DNA of 64,000 bases. It comes from Phycisphaeraceae bacterium. GTDB lineage: Bacteria > Planctomycetota > Phycisphaerae > Phycisphaerales > UBA1924. Where the stretch lies: assembly GCA_019636695.1 (NCBI GenBank), contig JAHBXD010000005.1, positions 62,001 through 126,000 of the forward strand. The letters are read 5' to 3'. Under the pieces are notes generated by a model that was given only the letters and a program-made list of their open reading frames with translations, did not search any database and was not told the DNA's origin. The first letter of the stretch is position 1. Every line of letters starts with the position of its first letter. Of this stretch, positions 1 to 8,116 are shown one piece after another. The position numbers and the translations under genes were made by a program.

Positions 1-1
1 T

Positions 2-430
2 GCCATCCTCGCTTTCGGGTCGCTCGCCATGCAATGCCTCGACGCCGCGGCGTCGCTGCGAGAGGATTACCGCGTCGCCGTCTACGACGCGCGCTTCGCC
101 AAACCCGTAGACGCCGAACTCATCCGTGAACTGCTCACGCGCGGCATCCCCATCCTCACCGTGGAAGATCACAGCATCATCGGCGGCTTCGGCGCCGCAG
201 TAATCGAATCCGCGGCCGAACAGCGCCTCGACGCCTCGCGAATCGTGCGACTCGGAATTCCTGATGCCTGGATCCACCAGGACAGCCGGAACACCCAACT
301 TGTCGAAGCAGGTCTTGACGCCCAGGCGATCGCCCGCGCTCTACGCTCGCTGCTCGACACACCGCCGGCCGAGCCACCGCCGATCTCGACACTGCGAGAA
401 CCAAAGCCAGGCGCCGCTGCACCCCGTTGA
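2..430 (+). CDS. dxs: 1-deoxy-D-xylulose-5-phosphate synthase, C-terminal part (partial)
   Basis: This is the 3' end of a gene that enters from the left; the frame is open from base 2 to the stop at 428-430. The 142 visible residues match the C-terminal transketolase domain of DXS: the AILAFGS strand, the YDARFAKPVD segment, the TVEDHSIIGGFG stretch with its conserved E-D-H, and the LGIPD motif. DXS condenses pyruvate with glyceraldehyde 3-phosphate in the first step of the MEP isoprenoid pathway, using thiamine diphosphate. The last 20 or so residues are proline-rich and look like a non-conserved tail. The NAD kinase gene follows 28 bp downstream on the same strand, so the two may be cotranscribed. 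Confidence 0.93.
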   Translation, partial: AILAFGSLAMQCLDAAASLREDYRVAVYDARFAKPVDAELIRELLTRGIPILTVEDHSIIGGFGAAVIESAAEQRLDASRIVRLGIPDAWIHQDSRNTQLVEAGLDAQAIARALRSLLDTPPAEPPPISTLREPKPGAAAPR

Positions 431-458
431 TATCCTCACGATTTCGGAGCACGCCGAA

Positions 459-1328
459 ATGTCCCGACGCGTTCTGCTCCTTATCAACCGCAACAAACCC
501 GAGGCTATCCGCGCCGCAGCCGATGTCCGCGCGCTTATCCGAGGCCACGGTCTGCTCGTCGCCGAGTGGGACGCAACGGACGATGGCCCCCCGCCACCCG
601 TCACCGCCGATCTCATCGTCGTGCTCGGGGGCGATGGCACTCTACTCAGTCAGAGCCGCCGATGGGCGCCCACCGGCGTGCCGCTCCTGGGTGTCAACTT
701 CGGCAAGCTCGGGTTCATGGCCGAGTTCGACCTGCCCGCCCTTACGACTCAGGCCGCGGCAATCTTCGGAAATGCCCCCCTCCCGACGAGAGTGCTGCAG
801 CAAGTTGCCGTGACCCTTCTCCGCGCAGGGACAGCCCCTGACCAAGGGCAGTATGTCGGCACTGCCCTCAACGAGGTCGTCGTCACCGCAGGGCCGCCCT
901 ACCGCATGATTGCCCTCGACATCTCGATCGACGCCGGAGCACCCACTGTGGTGCATGGAGACGGCCTGATCATTTCAACCCCGACAGGCTCCACTGCCTA
1001 CAACCTCTCCGCCGGCGGGCCGATCATCGCCCCCATCGTCGATGCGCTCGCCATCACCCCGATTGCAGCACACTCGTTGGCGTTCCGCCCCATCATCGTC
1101 GCTGCGGCAAGCCGCATCGAACTCGAACTCTCCCGCGCCAATGACCAAACCCCCGGCACCAGTCTGGTGCTCGATGGCCGAGTCGTCGCCGATCTCGCCA
1201 CGGGCGATCGCATCGTCATCTCACCCGGGCCCGGCGTGACGTTTGTCGCCAACCCACGGCGAGACTACTGGGCCACGCTTCGAGAAAAACTCCATTGGGC
1301 TGCCCCGCCTCTGCTTCGGCAGACATAA
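459..1328 (+). CDS. nadK: NAD kinase
   Basis: The 289-residue protein phosphorylates NAD to NADP in the cytoplasm. The diagnostic GGDGT motif (LIVVLGGDGTLL) lies near residue 55, followed by GVNFGKLGFM, the NE pair in ALNEVVV, and the STPTGSTAYNLSAGGP block that binds NAD. The open frame extends upstream to 264, but that part overlaps dxs. ATG 459 follows GGAG at 446-449 and starts directly at the first beta strand (RRVLLLIN), so it was chosen. The length is normal for bacterial NAD kinases. It lies between dxs and queD on the same strand. Confidence 0.95.
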   Translation: MSRRVLLLINRNKPEAIRAAADVRALIRGHGLLVAEWDATDDGPPPPVTADLIVVLGGDGTLLSQSRRWAPTGVPLLGVNFGKLGFMAEFDLPALTTQAAAIFGNAPLPTRVLQQVAVTLLRAGTAPDQGQYVGTALNEVVVTAGPPYRMIALDISIDAGAPTVVHGDGLIISTPTGSTAYNLSAGGPIIAPIVDALAITPIAAHSLAFRPIIVAAASRIELELSRANDQTPGTSLVLDGRVVADLATGDRIVISPGPGVTFVANPRRDYWATLREKLHWAAPPLLRQT

Positions 1329-1355
1329 CCCTTCATCCCCCTACACTCTTCGAGC

Positions 1356-1721
1356 ATGGAGATTTTTAAGGAGTTCACATTCGAAGCGGCCCATCAGTTG
1401 CCCTGGCTCCCCCAGGGGCACAAGTGCCGCAACATGCACGGACACTCCTACCACGTCCGGCTGACCCTCCGCGGCAGGATCGACCCCGAAACCGGCTGGG
1501 TGCGAGATTTCGCCGAGATCAAGCAGGCGTTCCAGCCCCTTCTGCGCCAGCTCGACCACGCCGTTCTCAACGATGTTCCGGGCCTGGAAAAGCCCACGAC
1601 AGAAAACATCGCCCGCTGGATCTGGCAGCGTCTCCGCCCCTCCCTGCCCCAGCTTGTGCAGATTGACATCCGCGAAACCGCAACCTCGGGGTGCGTCTAC
1701 CGCGGCGAAGATGAAGCCTGA
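1356..1721 (+). CDS. queD: 6-carboxytetrahydropterin synthase (QueD family)
   Basis: The 121-residue protein belongs to the 6-pyruvoyl-tetrahydropterin synthase/QueD family. QueD converts dihydroneopterin triphosphate to 6-carboxytetrahydropterin for queuosine and other 7-deazaguanines. Zinc-binding histidines are visible in FEAAHQL and NMHGHSYH, the catalytic Cys lies just before them (HKCRNMHGH), and the C-terminal E of the IRET motif is present. No other queuosine gene is in the window. A -10-like TACACT at 1342-1347 lies 8 nt before the ATG and no Shine-Dalgarno sequence is visible, so the message is probably leaderless. Confidence 0.93.
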   Translation: MEIFKEFTFEAAHQLPWLPQGHKCRNMHGHSYHVRLTLRGRIDPETGWVRDFAEIKQAFQPLLRQLDHAVLNDVPGLEKPTTENIARWIWQRLRPSLPQLVQIDIRETATSGCVYRGEDEA

Positions 1722-1776
1722 ACCCCGCCCGCACACCGACAGGCCTATCCGGTGACCGCCGACGCGGGCAAAGAAG

Positions 1777-1850
1777 GGTGACCGACGGGACTCGAACCCG
1801 CGACGTCCTGGACCACAACCAGGTGCTCTGCCAACTGAGCTACGGCCACC
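1777..1850 (-). tRNA. tRNA-His (GTG)
   Basis: On the minus strand this folds as a complete cloverleaf with anticodon GTG (complement of 1814-1816). The T loop is TTCGAGT. The acceptor stem has the extra G-1:C73 pair typical of tRNA-His (GTGGCCG against CGGTCAC, with one G:U). No CCA is encoded. A promoter-like TTGACC-18-TATGGT lies just upstream. Confidence 0.96.
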
Positions 1851-1875
1851 GACAAGGCGCACAAAGCGCACCCCA

Positions 1876-1905
1876 ACCATAAGGACGCCGGTCCCGACCG
1901 GTCAA
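1876..1905 (-). promoter_or_regulatory. promoter of tRNA-His
   Basis: Read on the minus strand: -35 TTGACC (1900-1905), an 18-bp spacer, -10 TATGGT (1876-1881). The predicted start near 1869 is about 20 nt before the mature tRNA. The same TTGACC box precedes the 23S and tRNA-Cys genes. Confidence 0.55.
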
Positions 1906-2014
1906 CCCGTCCCGGTTGCATCCTGCAACCCTCCCCCCTCGGGTGGCAACCGACACCTGCACAGCCCTAGGCTTGGGGATCAACCCATCCGTTTGCCTTG
2001 GAGATTACCCAGCG

Positions 2015-3610
2015 ATGGCCGACCCCAAACTCGCTCGATTGAACCTCTCCCCCGAACGCAACGCGGTGAATCTCGCGCCGGCTGAACTCATCGAGCGGGC
2101 GATCAAGGCGGGCGAGGGGCGACTGGCCGCGAACGGCGCTCTTGTCTGCATGACCGGAAGCCGCACAGGCCGCAGCCCCAACGACAAATATCTCGAAGAC
2201 TCTTCCGCCATTCACGGCAAGATCTGGTGGGGAAAGGTCAACCAGCCCATCACCCAGGCCAACTTCGACAAAGTGCTCGACATCGCGATCGATCACCTCA
2301 ACGGCCGGCCGCAGCTCTTCACGTTCGAGGGGTTCGCAGGCGCCGATGCCCGACACCGCCTCGGTGTGCGCGTCGTTACCGAGCAGGCTTGGCATAACCT
2401 CTTTGCGCGAACGCTTTTCATCCCGCAAGGTTCGCCCGCCGCCGGAGGCAGCCGGAACTGGTCGTGCGACTGGACGATCCTTAACGCCGGCCGTCGCTCG
2501 CTCAGCGCGGCCGATCAGGCTGAACTCGGCGTCAAGAGTCCCATCCTCATCGCGCAAAGCCTTGAGCGCAAGATCGTCGTGATTCTCGGCACCGAATACG
2601 CCGGCGAAATCAAGAAGAGCATCTTCTATGCCATGAACTTCGACATGCCCGAGCAGAATGTCTTCCCGATGCACTGCTCGGCCAATGTCGCCACCGACGA
2701 CCCTTCCAACGTCGCCCTGTTCTTCGGCCTTTCGGGCACAGGCAAAACCACCTTGAGCGCTGACCCCCATCGCGGGCTTATCGGCGACGATGAACACGGC
2801 TGGGGCCCCACGGGCGTCTTCAACTTCGAGGGCGGGTGCTATGCAAAATGCATCAAGCTCAGCAAGGAAGGTGAGCCGCAGATCTGGAATGCCATCAAGT
2901 TCGGCAGCGTCCTCGAAAATACACCCATCGACGACATCACACGCGAACCCGACTACGACACTCCCAAGTACACCGAAAATACCCGCGTCACCTATCCCGT
3001 GGACTTCATCCCCGGCGCTGTCATCCCCAGCGTCGGCGGCCACCCCAAGAACGTCATCTTCCTGACTGCCGACGCGTTCGGCGTCGTTCCCCCCGTCAGC
3101 CGCCTCTCCCCCGAGCAGGCGATGTACTACTTCATTAACGGATACACCAGCAAACTCGCCGGCACCGAGGCCGGTGTCACGGAGCCACAACCGAACTTCA
3201 GCCCGTGCTTCGGCGGCCCGTTCCTGCCACGCCCCCCGGCCGAATACGCCCGCATGCTCGCTGATCGCATCCGCCAGCACAACGCCAACGTCTGGCTGCT
3301 CAACACCGGCTGGACCGGCGGACCATACGGCATCGGCAACCGCTTCAAACTCGCCTACACCCGGGCCTTCGTCACCGCAATCCTCAACGGTTCGCTCAAC
3401 AAGGCCCGCTTCACCCCTGACCCCATCTTCGGGTTGCCCATCCCCGATTCCGTCCCTGGCGTGCCCGACGAAGTCCTCAACCCGCGCAACACGTGGAAAG
3501 ACGGTGCGGCCTACGACACCCAGGCCAAAAAACTCGCGAAGCTGTTCCGCGAGAACGACGCAAAGTTCGATATGAGCGAAGCCGTCCGCAAGGCCGGTCC
3601 GCAGGGCTGA
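2015..3610 (+). CDS. pckA: phosphoenolpyruvate carboxykinase (ATP)
   Basis: The 531-residue protein has the length of ATP-dependent PEPCK. It interconverts oxaloacetate plus ATP with phosphoenolpyruvate, CO2 and ADP at the branch point of gluconeogenesis. Visible motifs are TGSRTGRSPNDKY near residues 46-58, the P-loop FFGLSGTGKTTLS, the metal-binding IGDDEHGW, and the substrate site NTGWTGGPYG. The open frame runs upstream to 1916, but ATG 2015 is preceded by GGAG (2001-2004) and matches the usual N-terminus. The next gene downstream is an acyl-CoA mutase, consistent with a central carbon and acyl-CoA metabolic neighbourhood. Long antisense frames across this gene are shadows. Confidence 0.96.
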   Translation: MADPKLARLNLSPERNAVNLAPAELIERAIKAGEGRLAANGALVCMTGSRTGRSPNDKYLEDSSAIHGKIWWGKVNQPITQANFDKVLDIAIDHLNGRPQLFTFEGFAGADARHRLGVRVVTEQAWHNLFARTLFIPQGSPAAGGSRNWSCDWTILNAGRRSLSAADQAELGVKSPILIAQSLERKIVVILGTEYAGEIKKSIFYAMNFDMPEQNVFPMHCSANVATDDPSNVALFFGLSGTGKTTLSADPHRGLIGDDEHGWGPTGVFNFEGGCYAKCIKLSKEGEPQIWNAIKFGSVLENTPIDDITREPDYDTPKYTENTRVTYPVDFIPGAVIPSVGGHPKNVIFLTADAFGVVPPVSRLSPEQAMYYFINGYTSKLAGTEAGVTEPQPNFSPCFGGPFLPRPPAEYARMLADRIRQHNANVWLLNTGWTGGPYGIGNRFKLAYTRAFVTAILNGSLNKARFTPDPIFGLPIPDSVPGVPDEVLNPRNTWKDGAAYDTQAKKLAKLFRENDAKFDMSEAVRKAGPQG

Positions 3611-3744
3611 TCGTCCACTCTGCGGCACTCCGACAATCCATCCGGCCGCCTCACGCAAACCGGCCCGACAACACCCTCGTACTATTGCCCAGACGCGCTT
3701 GGCCTAGGCCGACCGCGTACACCATCCCCTCGTCGGAGCCTTCC

Positions 3745-5556
3745 ATGTCGCAGACCCAATCCCGCCCCACCGACATCTCCGCCGCAATTGACCCCCACGC
3801 CGTGACCATCTCCGGCCTGGTCCTCGACCCCGCCTACGGCCCCGCCGTCCCCTCGTGGGAGCCGACCGAGAGCCTGCGGCACATTGACCGCGACATCCCC
3901 GCGCCAGGGCAATACCCCTTCACGCGTGGGCTTTTCGCCGAAGGTTATCGGACACGACTTTGGACCATGCGCCAATTCGCTGGGTTCGGCTCCGCTGATG
4001 ACACCAACAAACGCTTCAAATATCTCCTCCAGGCCGCGAAAACCAGCACCAAGGCCAACACCGGCCTTTCCACCGCCTTCGACCTTCCCACGCTCATGGG
4101 CCGCGATTCCGACGACCCCCTCTCCACCGGCGAAGTCGGCAAATGCGGCGTTGCCATCTCCACCATCGAAGACATGCACCGGCTCTACGCCGACATCCCT
4201 ATCGACCAGTTCACCGTCAGCCAAACCATCAACGGCCCCGCTGCGGTCATTTGGGCGATGTACCTCGCCATGGCGACCCAGCGCGGCATCTCGTGGGACA
4301 CCCTCGGCGGCACCCTCCAGAATGACATTCTCAAAGAGTTCCACTCCCAGAACGAGTTCATCTACCCGCCTGAGCCTTCTGTCAAGCTCGTCGTCGACAC
4401 CATCGAGTTTCAGTCTCGCTTCGTCCGCAAGTGGCACTCCGTCTCGATCAGCGGCTACCACATCCGCGAAGCAGGCTCGACGGCCATCCAGGAACTCGCC
4501 TTCACCCTTCGCGACGGCATGGAATACGTCGAAGCCTCGATGCTGCGCGGCCTCGACATCAACGACTTCGGGCCGCGGCTCTCGTTCTTCTTCAACAGCC
4601 ACAACGAGTTCTTCGAAGAAATCTGTAAACTCCGCGCCGCCCGCCGCATCTGGGCGCGCATGATGCGCGATCGCTATGGGGCCACCAATCCCAAGGCGTG
4701 GTACATGAAAACACACGTCCAGACCGCCGGGTGCAGCCTCACCGAGCAGCAGCCCCTCAACAACATCGTCCGCGTCGCCTACCAGGCCATGGCCGCCGTC
4801 CTCGGGGGGTGCCAGAGTCTGCACACCGACAGCATGGACGAAACCCTCGGCCTGCCCACCGAACAGGCCGTCACCGTTGCCCTTCGCACCCAGCAGATTC
4901 TTGCCCATGAAACCGGCGTCACCCGCGTCACCGATCCCCTCGGCGGCAGTTGGTTCATCGAGGCGCTGACGGACAAAATGGAAGAAGAGGCCCTCAACTA
5001 CATCGCCGAGATCGACGAAATGGGCGGCGGGGCATGGCAAGCCTCTGCCGGCTCGGGCGGAGTGTCCGAGTCCTCCAACTCCGGCGGCTACGGCGGCGTC
5101 GTCGAGGGCATCCACCGCGGCTACTTCCGCCGCAAAATTGCCGAAGCCAGTTATCGCTTCAGTGAAGAATGCGAAGCCCGAGACCGCATCATTGTCGGCG
5201 TCAACGAATATATTGACGCCGAAGAACATCGCCCCATCGACATTCTCACGATTCCAGACAGTGTCGAAACCGAGCAGGTCGAGCGGCTTCGTGCCTTCAA
5301 GCAGCGCCGCAACGCCGCCCACGTCGCCCAGGCGCTCGACAACATCCGGGCGGCGTGCCAAGGGCGGCCCTATACGCTTGTGCACGACCTGCCGGGCATC
5401 CCCAAAGGTGCATTCGCGAAACAGGGCGGCCCGCTGCATGAAACAAACGTCATGCCGACGCTGATCGACGGCGCCCTCTGCAACTGCACTCTCGGCGAAA
5501 TGGTCCAGGCCATGGCCGACATCTACGGCCGCTACGCCGGCGGACCCGAGTGGTAA
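3745..5556 (+). CDS. B12-dependent acyl-CoA mutase large subunit, isobutyryl-CoA mutase-like
   Basis: The 603-residue protein is a catalytic (TIM-barrel) subunit of the methylmalonyl-CoA mutase family, which carries out adenosylcobalamin radical carbon-skeleton rearrangements. Family landmarks are RQFAGFG, DLPTLMGRDSDDP, GTLQNDILKEF, SGYHIREAG with the conserved His239, and QSLHTDSMDE. The substrate-determining positions are Phe78 (RQ-F-AGF) and Gln202 (HS-Q-NEFIYPP). Methylmalonyl-CoA mutases have Tyr and Arg there; the Phe/Gln pair is the published signature of isobutyryl-CoA mutase, so that specificity, or that of a related acyl-CoA, is favoured. No cobalamin-binding domain (DxHxxG) is present, so a separate small subunit must exist outside the window. 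The frame is open upstream to 3493 inside pckA; ATG 3745 is preferred. Confidence 0.9.
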   Translation: MSQTQSRPTDISAAIDPHAVTISGLVLDPAYGPAVPSWEPTESLRHIDRDIPAPGQYPFTRGLFAEGYRTRLWTMRQFAGFGSADDTNKRFKYLLQAAKTSTKANTGLSTAFDLPTLMGRDSDDPLSTGEVGKCGVAISTIEDMHRLYADIPIDQFTVSQTINGPAAVIWAMYLAMATQRGISWDTLGGTLQNDILKEFHSQNEFIYPPEPSVKLVVDTIEFQSRFVRKWHSVSISGYHIREAGSTAIQELAFTLRDGMEYVEASMLRGLDINDFGPRLSFFFNSHNEFFEEICKLRAARRIWARMMRDRYGATNPKAWYMKTHVQTAGCSLTEQQPLNNIVRVAYQAMAAVLGGCQSLHTDSMDETLGLPTEQAVTVALRTQQILAHETGVTRVTDPLGGSWFIEALTDKMEEEALNYIAEIDEMGGGAWQASAGSGGVSESSNSGGYGGVVEGIHRGYFRRKIAEASYRFSEECEARDRIIVGVNEYIDAEEHRPIDILTIPDSVETEQVERLRAFKQRRNAAHVAQALDNIRAACQGRPYTLVHDLPGIPKGAFAKQGGPLHETNVMPTLIDGALCNCTLGEMVQAMADIYGRYAGGPEW

Positions 5557-5935
5557 TTCCTGAGCGACCCACCAACTTCCTTCGCCCCGACGAAGCATTC
5601 GCGCACACACTGCTGTCGCCCTGTGCTTCGCAGCTGCCTGCACATCGTCGTTCTCTCGCTCTGCTTCCGGAGCGCTTTGCTGCCGCAACCCTGCTCCTTA
5701 TGTCCAGACCCGGAGATTTCTGCACCATCTCGGTCTCATAAGTCTTGGCAGCTACAGCAGTTGCGCATTGCAGTTTTTCAAAGTCAGGACACGAGCCTGC
5801 ACCCCCCGCGGCAGCCCCTGCCCCACGCACACGCCGCCTCCCCACCGCACGCCCAATGACCCCTGCCCACTCCCCCGGTAGACGCCCCCCGCACAAGCGG
5901 ACTAAACTCCACCCGGTGCCGGAAACCCCGGCCAC
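5557..5935. other. intergenic region, no gene seen
   Basis: These 379 bp lie between the mutase gene and tRNA-Lys. The short open frames have no recognisable protein features. A weak -10-like TAAACT (5903-5908) is the only candidate element for the tRNA promoter. Confidence 0.5.
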
Positions 5936-6008
<73 letters not shown>

Positions 6009-6358
6009 TTGAAACGAACGCAAAGAGCCTCTCTCCCATCGTCGGTGCATCGCCTGAAGGTGTTCGGCAAGCAGCAACGCTCGCGCTCCGAGCACATCGC
6101 ACCGTCTTTGCGCCACGCCGTTCGGGCTACAACGGCTCGACACGCGGAAGCGATAGCCCATCAGTTCAATGCGACAATGCCCCGGACGACATCCTCGGCC
6201 AGAATAACGGCTTGACGTTTCATCCAGCCATGGGCCGCGCATGCAATTCAAAATTAATCGCATCCCTTTCCGCCGCCATCCCCCCGCCTCTCCCACCACA
6301 CCCCCACAAGAACGCACGCGACAGAACACGAAAATACCCCCGCGTGGCAGCCTCCCCC
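6009..6358. other. intergenic region, no gene seen
   Basis: These 350 bp separate tRNA-Lys from the convergent thiL gene. The right half is a C-rich, purine-poor tract. Frames crossing it also cross the tRNA and are not credible genes. No clear terminator hairpin was found. Confidence 0.5.
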
Positions 6359-7303
6359 TCAGTGCTCCCACCCAAACCCTGAAGCATCCACCCATTCCCC
6401 TCCCGCTCGAATCACGCAACCCGAGCCTGAAGCAACCCGGCCTACTCGCGTCACCTCCACGCCCGCGGCGGTCACAATCTCGCGCGATGACGTAAACAGC
6501 AACTCATAATCTTCCCCGTCCGCAAGCGCTCGCGCCCACGCCGCACCATCAAGACAAGCCGATACCGGCAGCGCTTCGGCCTCAAGTTCAAGGCGAACTC
6601 CGCTCGCCGCCGCAAGCCTCGCCCCGTCAACCCCCAGCCCGTCCGACAAATCCATCATCGCCGTCAGTTCTTCGCCGAGCGCTTCGGCCAATGCCCACGC
6701 CGCATCGACCCGAGGAATAAACGCGGCATGCTTTCCCGATTCCAGCGACCCACCCAACCGGCCCGTCACATACATCCCATCACCCACGCGCGCGGTCGAT
6801 CGCAACACCGGCCCGCGCGCATGGTCGGCCACGCCGCCAACCGTCACGGTCAGCAGCAGCGGCCCATCAGTTGAAGTGATGTCTCCCCCCACAAGCGGGG
6901 CGCCCCAACTCCGCCCCCAACGAGCCATGGCGTCAAACAGCGCATCCGCCTCCGCAAAATCCGCCGGAATTGCCGCCGTCGCCAGACCCCATAGCGGCCG
7001 GCCCGCCATCGCAGCGAGATCACTGATCGATCTCCCGACCGCTTTCCTCGCGATCAGTTCCACACCCAGCGCCCGCGTAAAATGCCTGCCCTCCACAATC
7101 TGGTCCACGGTCAGCAGGCACTTTCCCCCTTTCGTCTCGATCACCGCGCAATCGTCTCCCGGCCCCACCACGACATGCGAAAATCGCGCCCCCAGATCCG
7201 TAGACCGCGCCTGAATATGTGCCAGCAGCGCCCGCTCCCCCACGCCCGTCGCGGCACGCCCCCTGTCCTCCGCGTTTGCACCATGCGACAATCGCTCGGC
7301 CAT
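6359..7303 (-). CDS. thiL: thiamine-monophosphate kinase
   Basis: The 314-residue protein phosphorylates thiamine monophosphate to the active cofactor thiamine diphosphate. ThiL/PurM-superfamily motifs are clear: GPGDDCAVI with the metal-binding aspartates, LLTVDQIVEGRHF, AVGRSISDLAAMA, GGDITST, MDLSDGLGVDGARLA and DGEDYELLF. The frame is open to 7348, but ATG 7303 is preferred. A -10-like TACCCT (7309-7314) sits 5 nt upstream of it, which predicts a leaderless message. It is transcribed divergently from cutC with only 43 bp between the two start codons. Confidence 0.94.
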   Translation of the reverse strand: MAERLSHGANAEDRGRAATGVGERALLAHIQARSTDLGARFSHVVVGPGDDCAVIETKGGKCLLTVDQIVEGRHFTRALGVELIARKAVGRSISDLAAMAGRPLWGLATAAIPADFAEADALFDAMARWGRSWGAPLVGGDITSTDGPLLLTVTVGGVADHARGPVLRSTARVGDGMYVTGRLGGSLESGKHAAFIPRVDAAWALAEALGEELTAMMDLSDGLGVDGARLAAASGVRLELEAEALPVSACLDGAAWARALADGEDYELLFTSSREIVTAAGVEVTRVGRVASGSGCVIRAGGEWVDASGFGWEH

Positions 7304-7346
7304 GCCCAAGGGTAGTGCCGTGCCCATAGCCCCGTACGCTCTGCCC
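7304..7346. promoter_or_regulatory. compact divergent leaderless promoters of thiL and cutC
   Basis: Only 43 bp separate the two start codons. A minus-strand -10-like TACCCT (7309-7314) ends 5 nt before the thiL ATG. A plus-strand TACGCT (7335-7340) ends 6 nt before the cutC ATG. Transcription should start at or next to each ATG, and each promoter's upstream part lies within the other gene's start region. Confidence 0.5.
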
Positions 7347-8075
7347 ATGCGCGCTCGACCATTGCTCGAAATCGCCGTGCAAACCCTCGACGAAGCCCTC
7401 GCCGCGGCCGATGCCGGCGCCGATCGCCTCGAACTGTGCGCCGATCTCGATCATCACGGCTATTCACCACCCTGCGCGCTTATCTCGACGATCACCTCTC
7501 GCTGTGCGCTTCCCATTCTGGCCATGCTCCGCCCGCGAACCCCCGATGCCCCTTCACGCGGCACACTCGCCCGACTCGCGCTCGACTTCGTCCGTTCCGG
7601 GGCAGCCGGAATCGTCTTCGGCCCAACCACGCCCGATGGCTCCCCCGACATGCCCGCTTGTCTCGCCGTTGCCGAGGCCTGTCCGGGCAGCCCGCTCGTC
7701 TATCACCGTGCCTTCGATCTTGCCCCAGACCCTGCCGCGACCATGCACACCCTCGCACGCATCGGCGTCACCCGCATCCTGTCGGCGGGGCTGTCGCCCC
7801 ACGAAACGCGCTGCGTGCTCGAAAACCGACCACCGCCGAACCCGACACCCATGATGCATCGCCTTATGAACTTGCGTTCTTTGGTTCGTCAGGCCGCCGA
7901 TCGAATCGAAATCCTGCCTTGCGGCGGCATTCGTGACCACAACGCGCACCTTTTTCTGGAGGCTACCGGGGGCCGGCATGTCCACGCCGCCTGTCGCCAG
8001 CCAGGCCCCTCGGGGTCGCAATTGGATGTCTCCGCCATCCGGGCGCTTCGCCGGGTGCTGGACCAACCGCTGTGA
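7347..8075 (+). CDS. cutC: CutC family protein
   Basis: The 242-residue TIM-barrel protein belongs to the CutC family. The family was first linked to copper homeostasis, but its biochemical role is unsettled. Recognisable segments are LLEIAVQTLDEALAAADAGADRLELC at the start (first beta strand and ADRxELC motif), GAAGIVFGPTTPDG, VYHRAFDL and the late GGI (ILPCGGIRDHN). The frame is open to 7302, but ATG 7347 opens directly on the conserved N-terminus and has TACGCT 6 nt upstream. glnS follows 41 bp later. Confidence 0.9.
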   Translation: MRARPLLEIAVQTLDEALAAADAGADRLELCADLDHHGYSPPCALISTITSRCALPILAMLRPRTPDAPSRGTLARLALDFVRSGAAGIVFGPTTPDGSPDMPACLAVAEACPGSPLVYHRAFDLAPDPAATMHTLARIGVTRILSAGLSPHETRCVLENRPPPNPTPMMHRLMNLRSLVRQAADRIEILPCGGIRDHNAHLFLEATGGRHVHAACRQPGPSGSQLDVSAIRALRRVLDQPL

Positions 8076-8116
8076 ATGTGGCTTCTACGATTGCCCCCAC
8101 GAGAAACGGAGCATCC

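Noticed and set aside
1967-3658. A 563-codon minus-strand frame opposite pckA.
   Set aside because: The pckA protein on the plus strand has intact catalytic motifs throughout; the antisense product has no recognisable domain.
3682-5688. A 668-codon minus-strand frame opposite the acyl-CoA mutase gene.
   Set aside because: Shadow of a strongly conserved plus-strand gene; its composition (Gly/Val/Asp-rich) is typical of antisense to GC-rich coding DNA.
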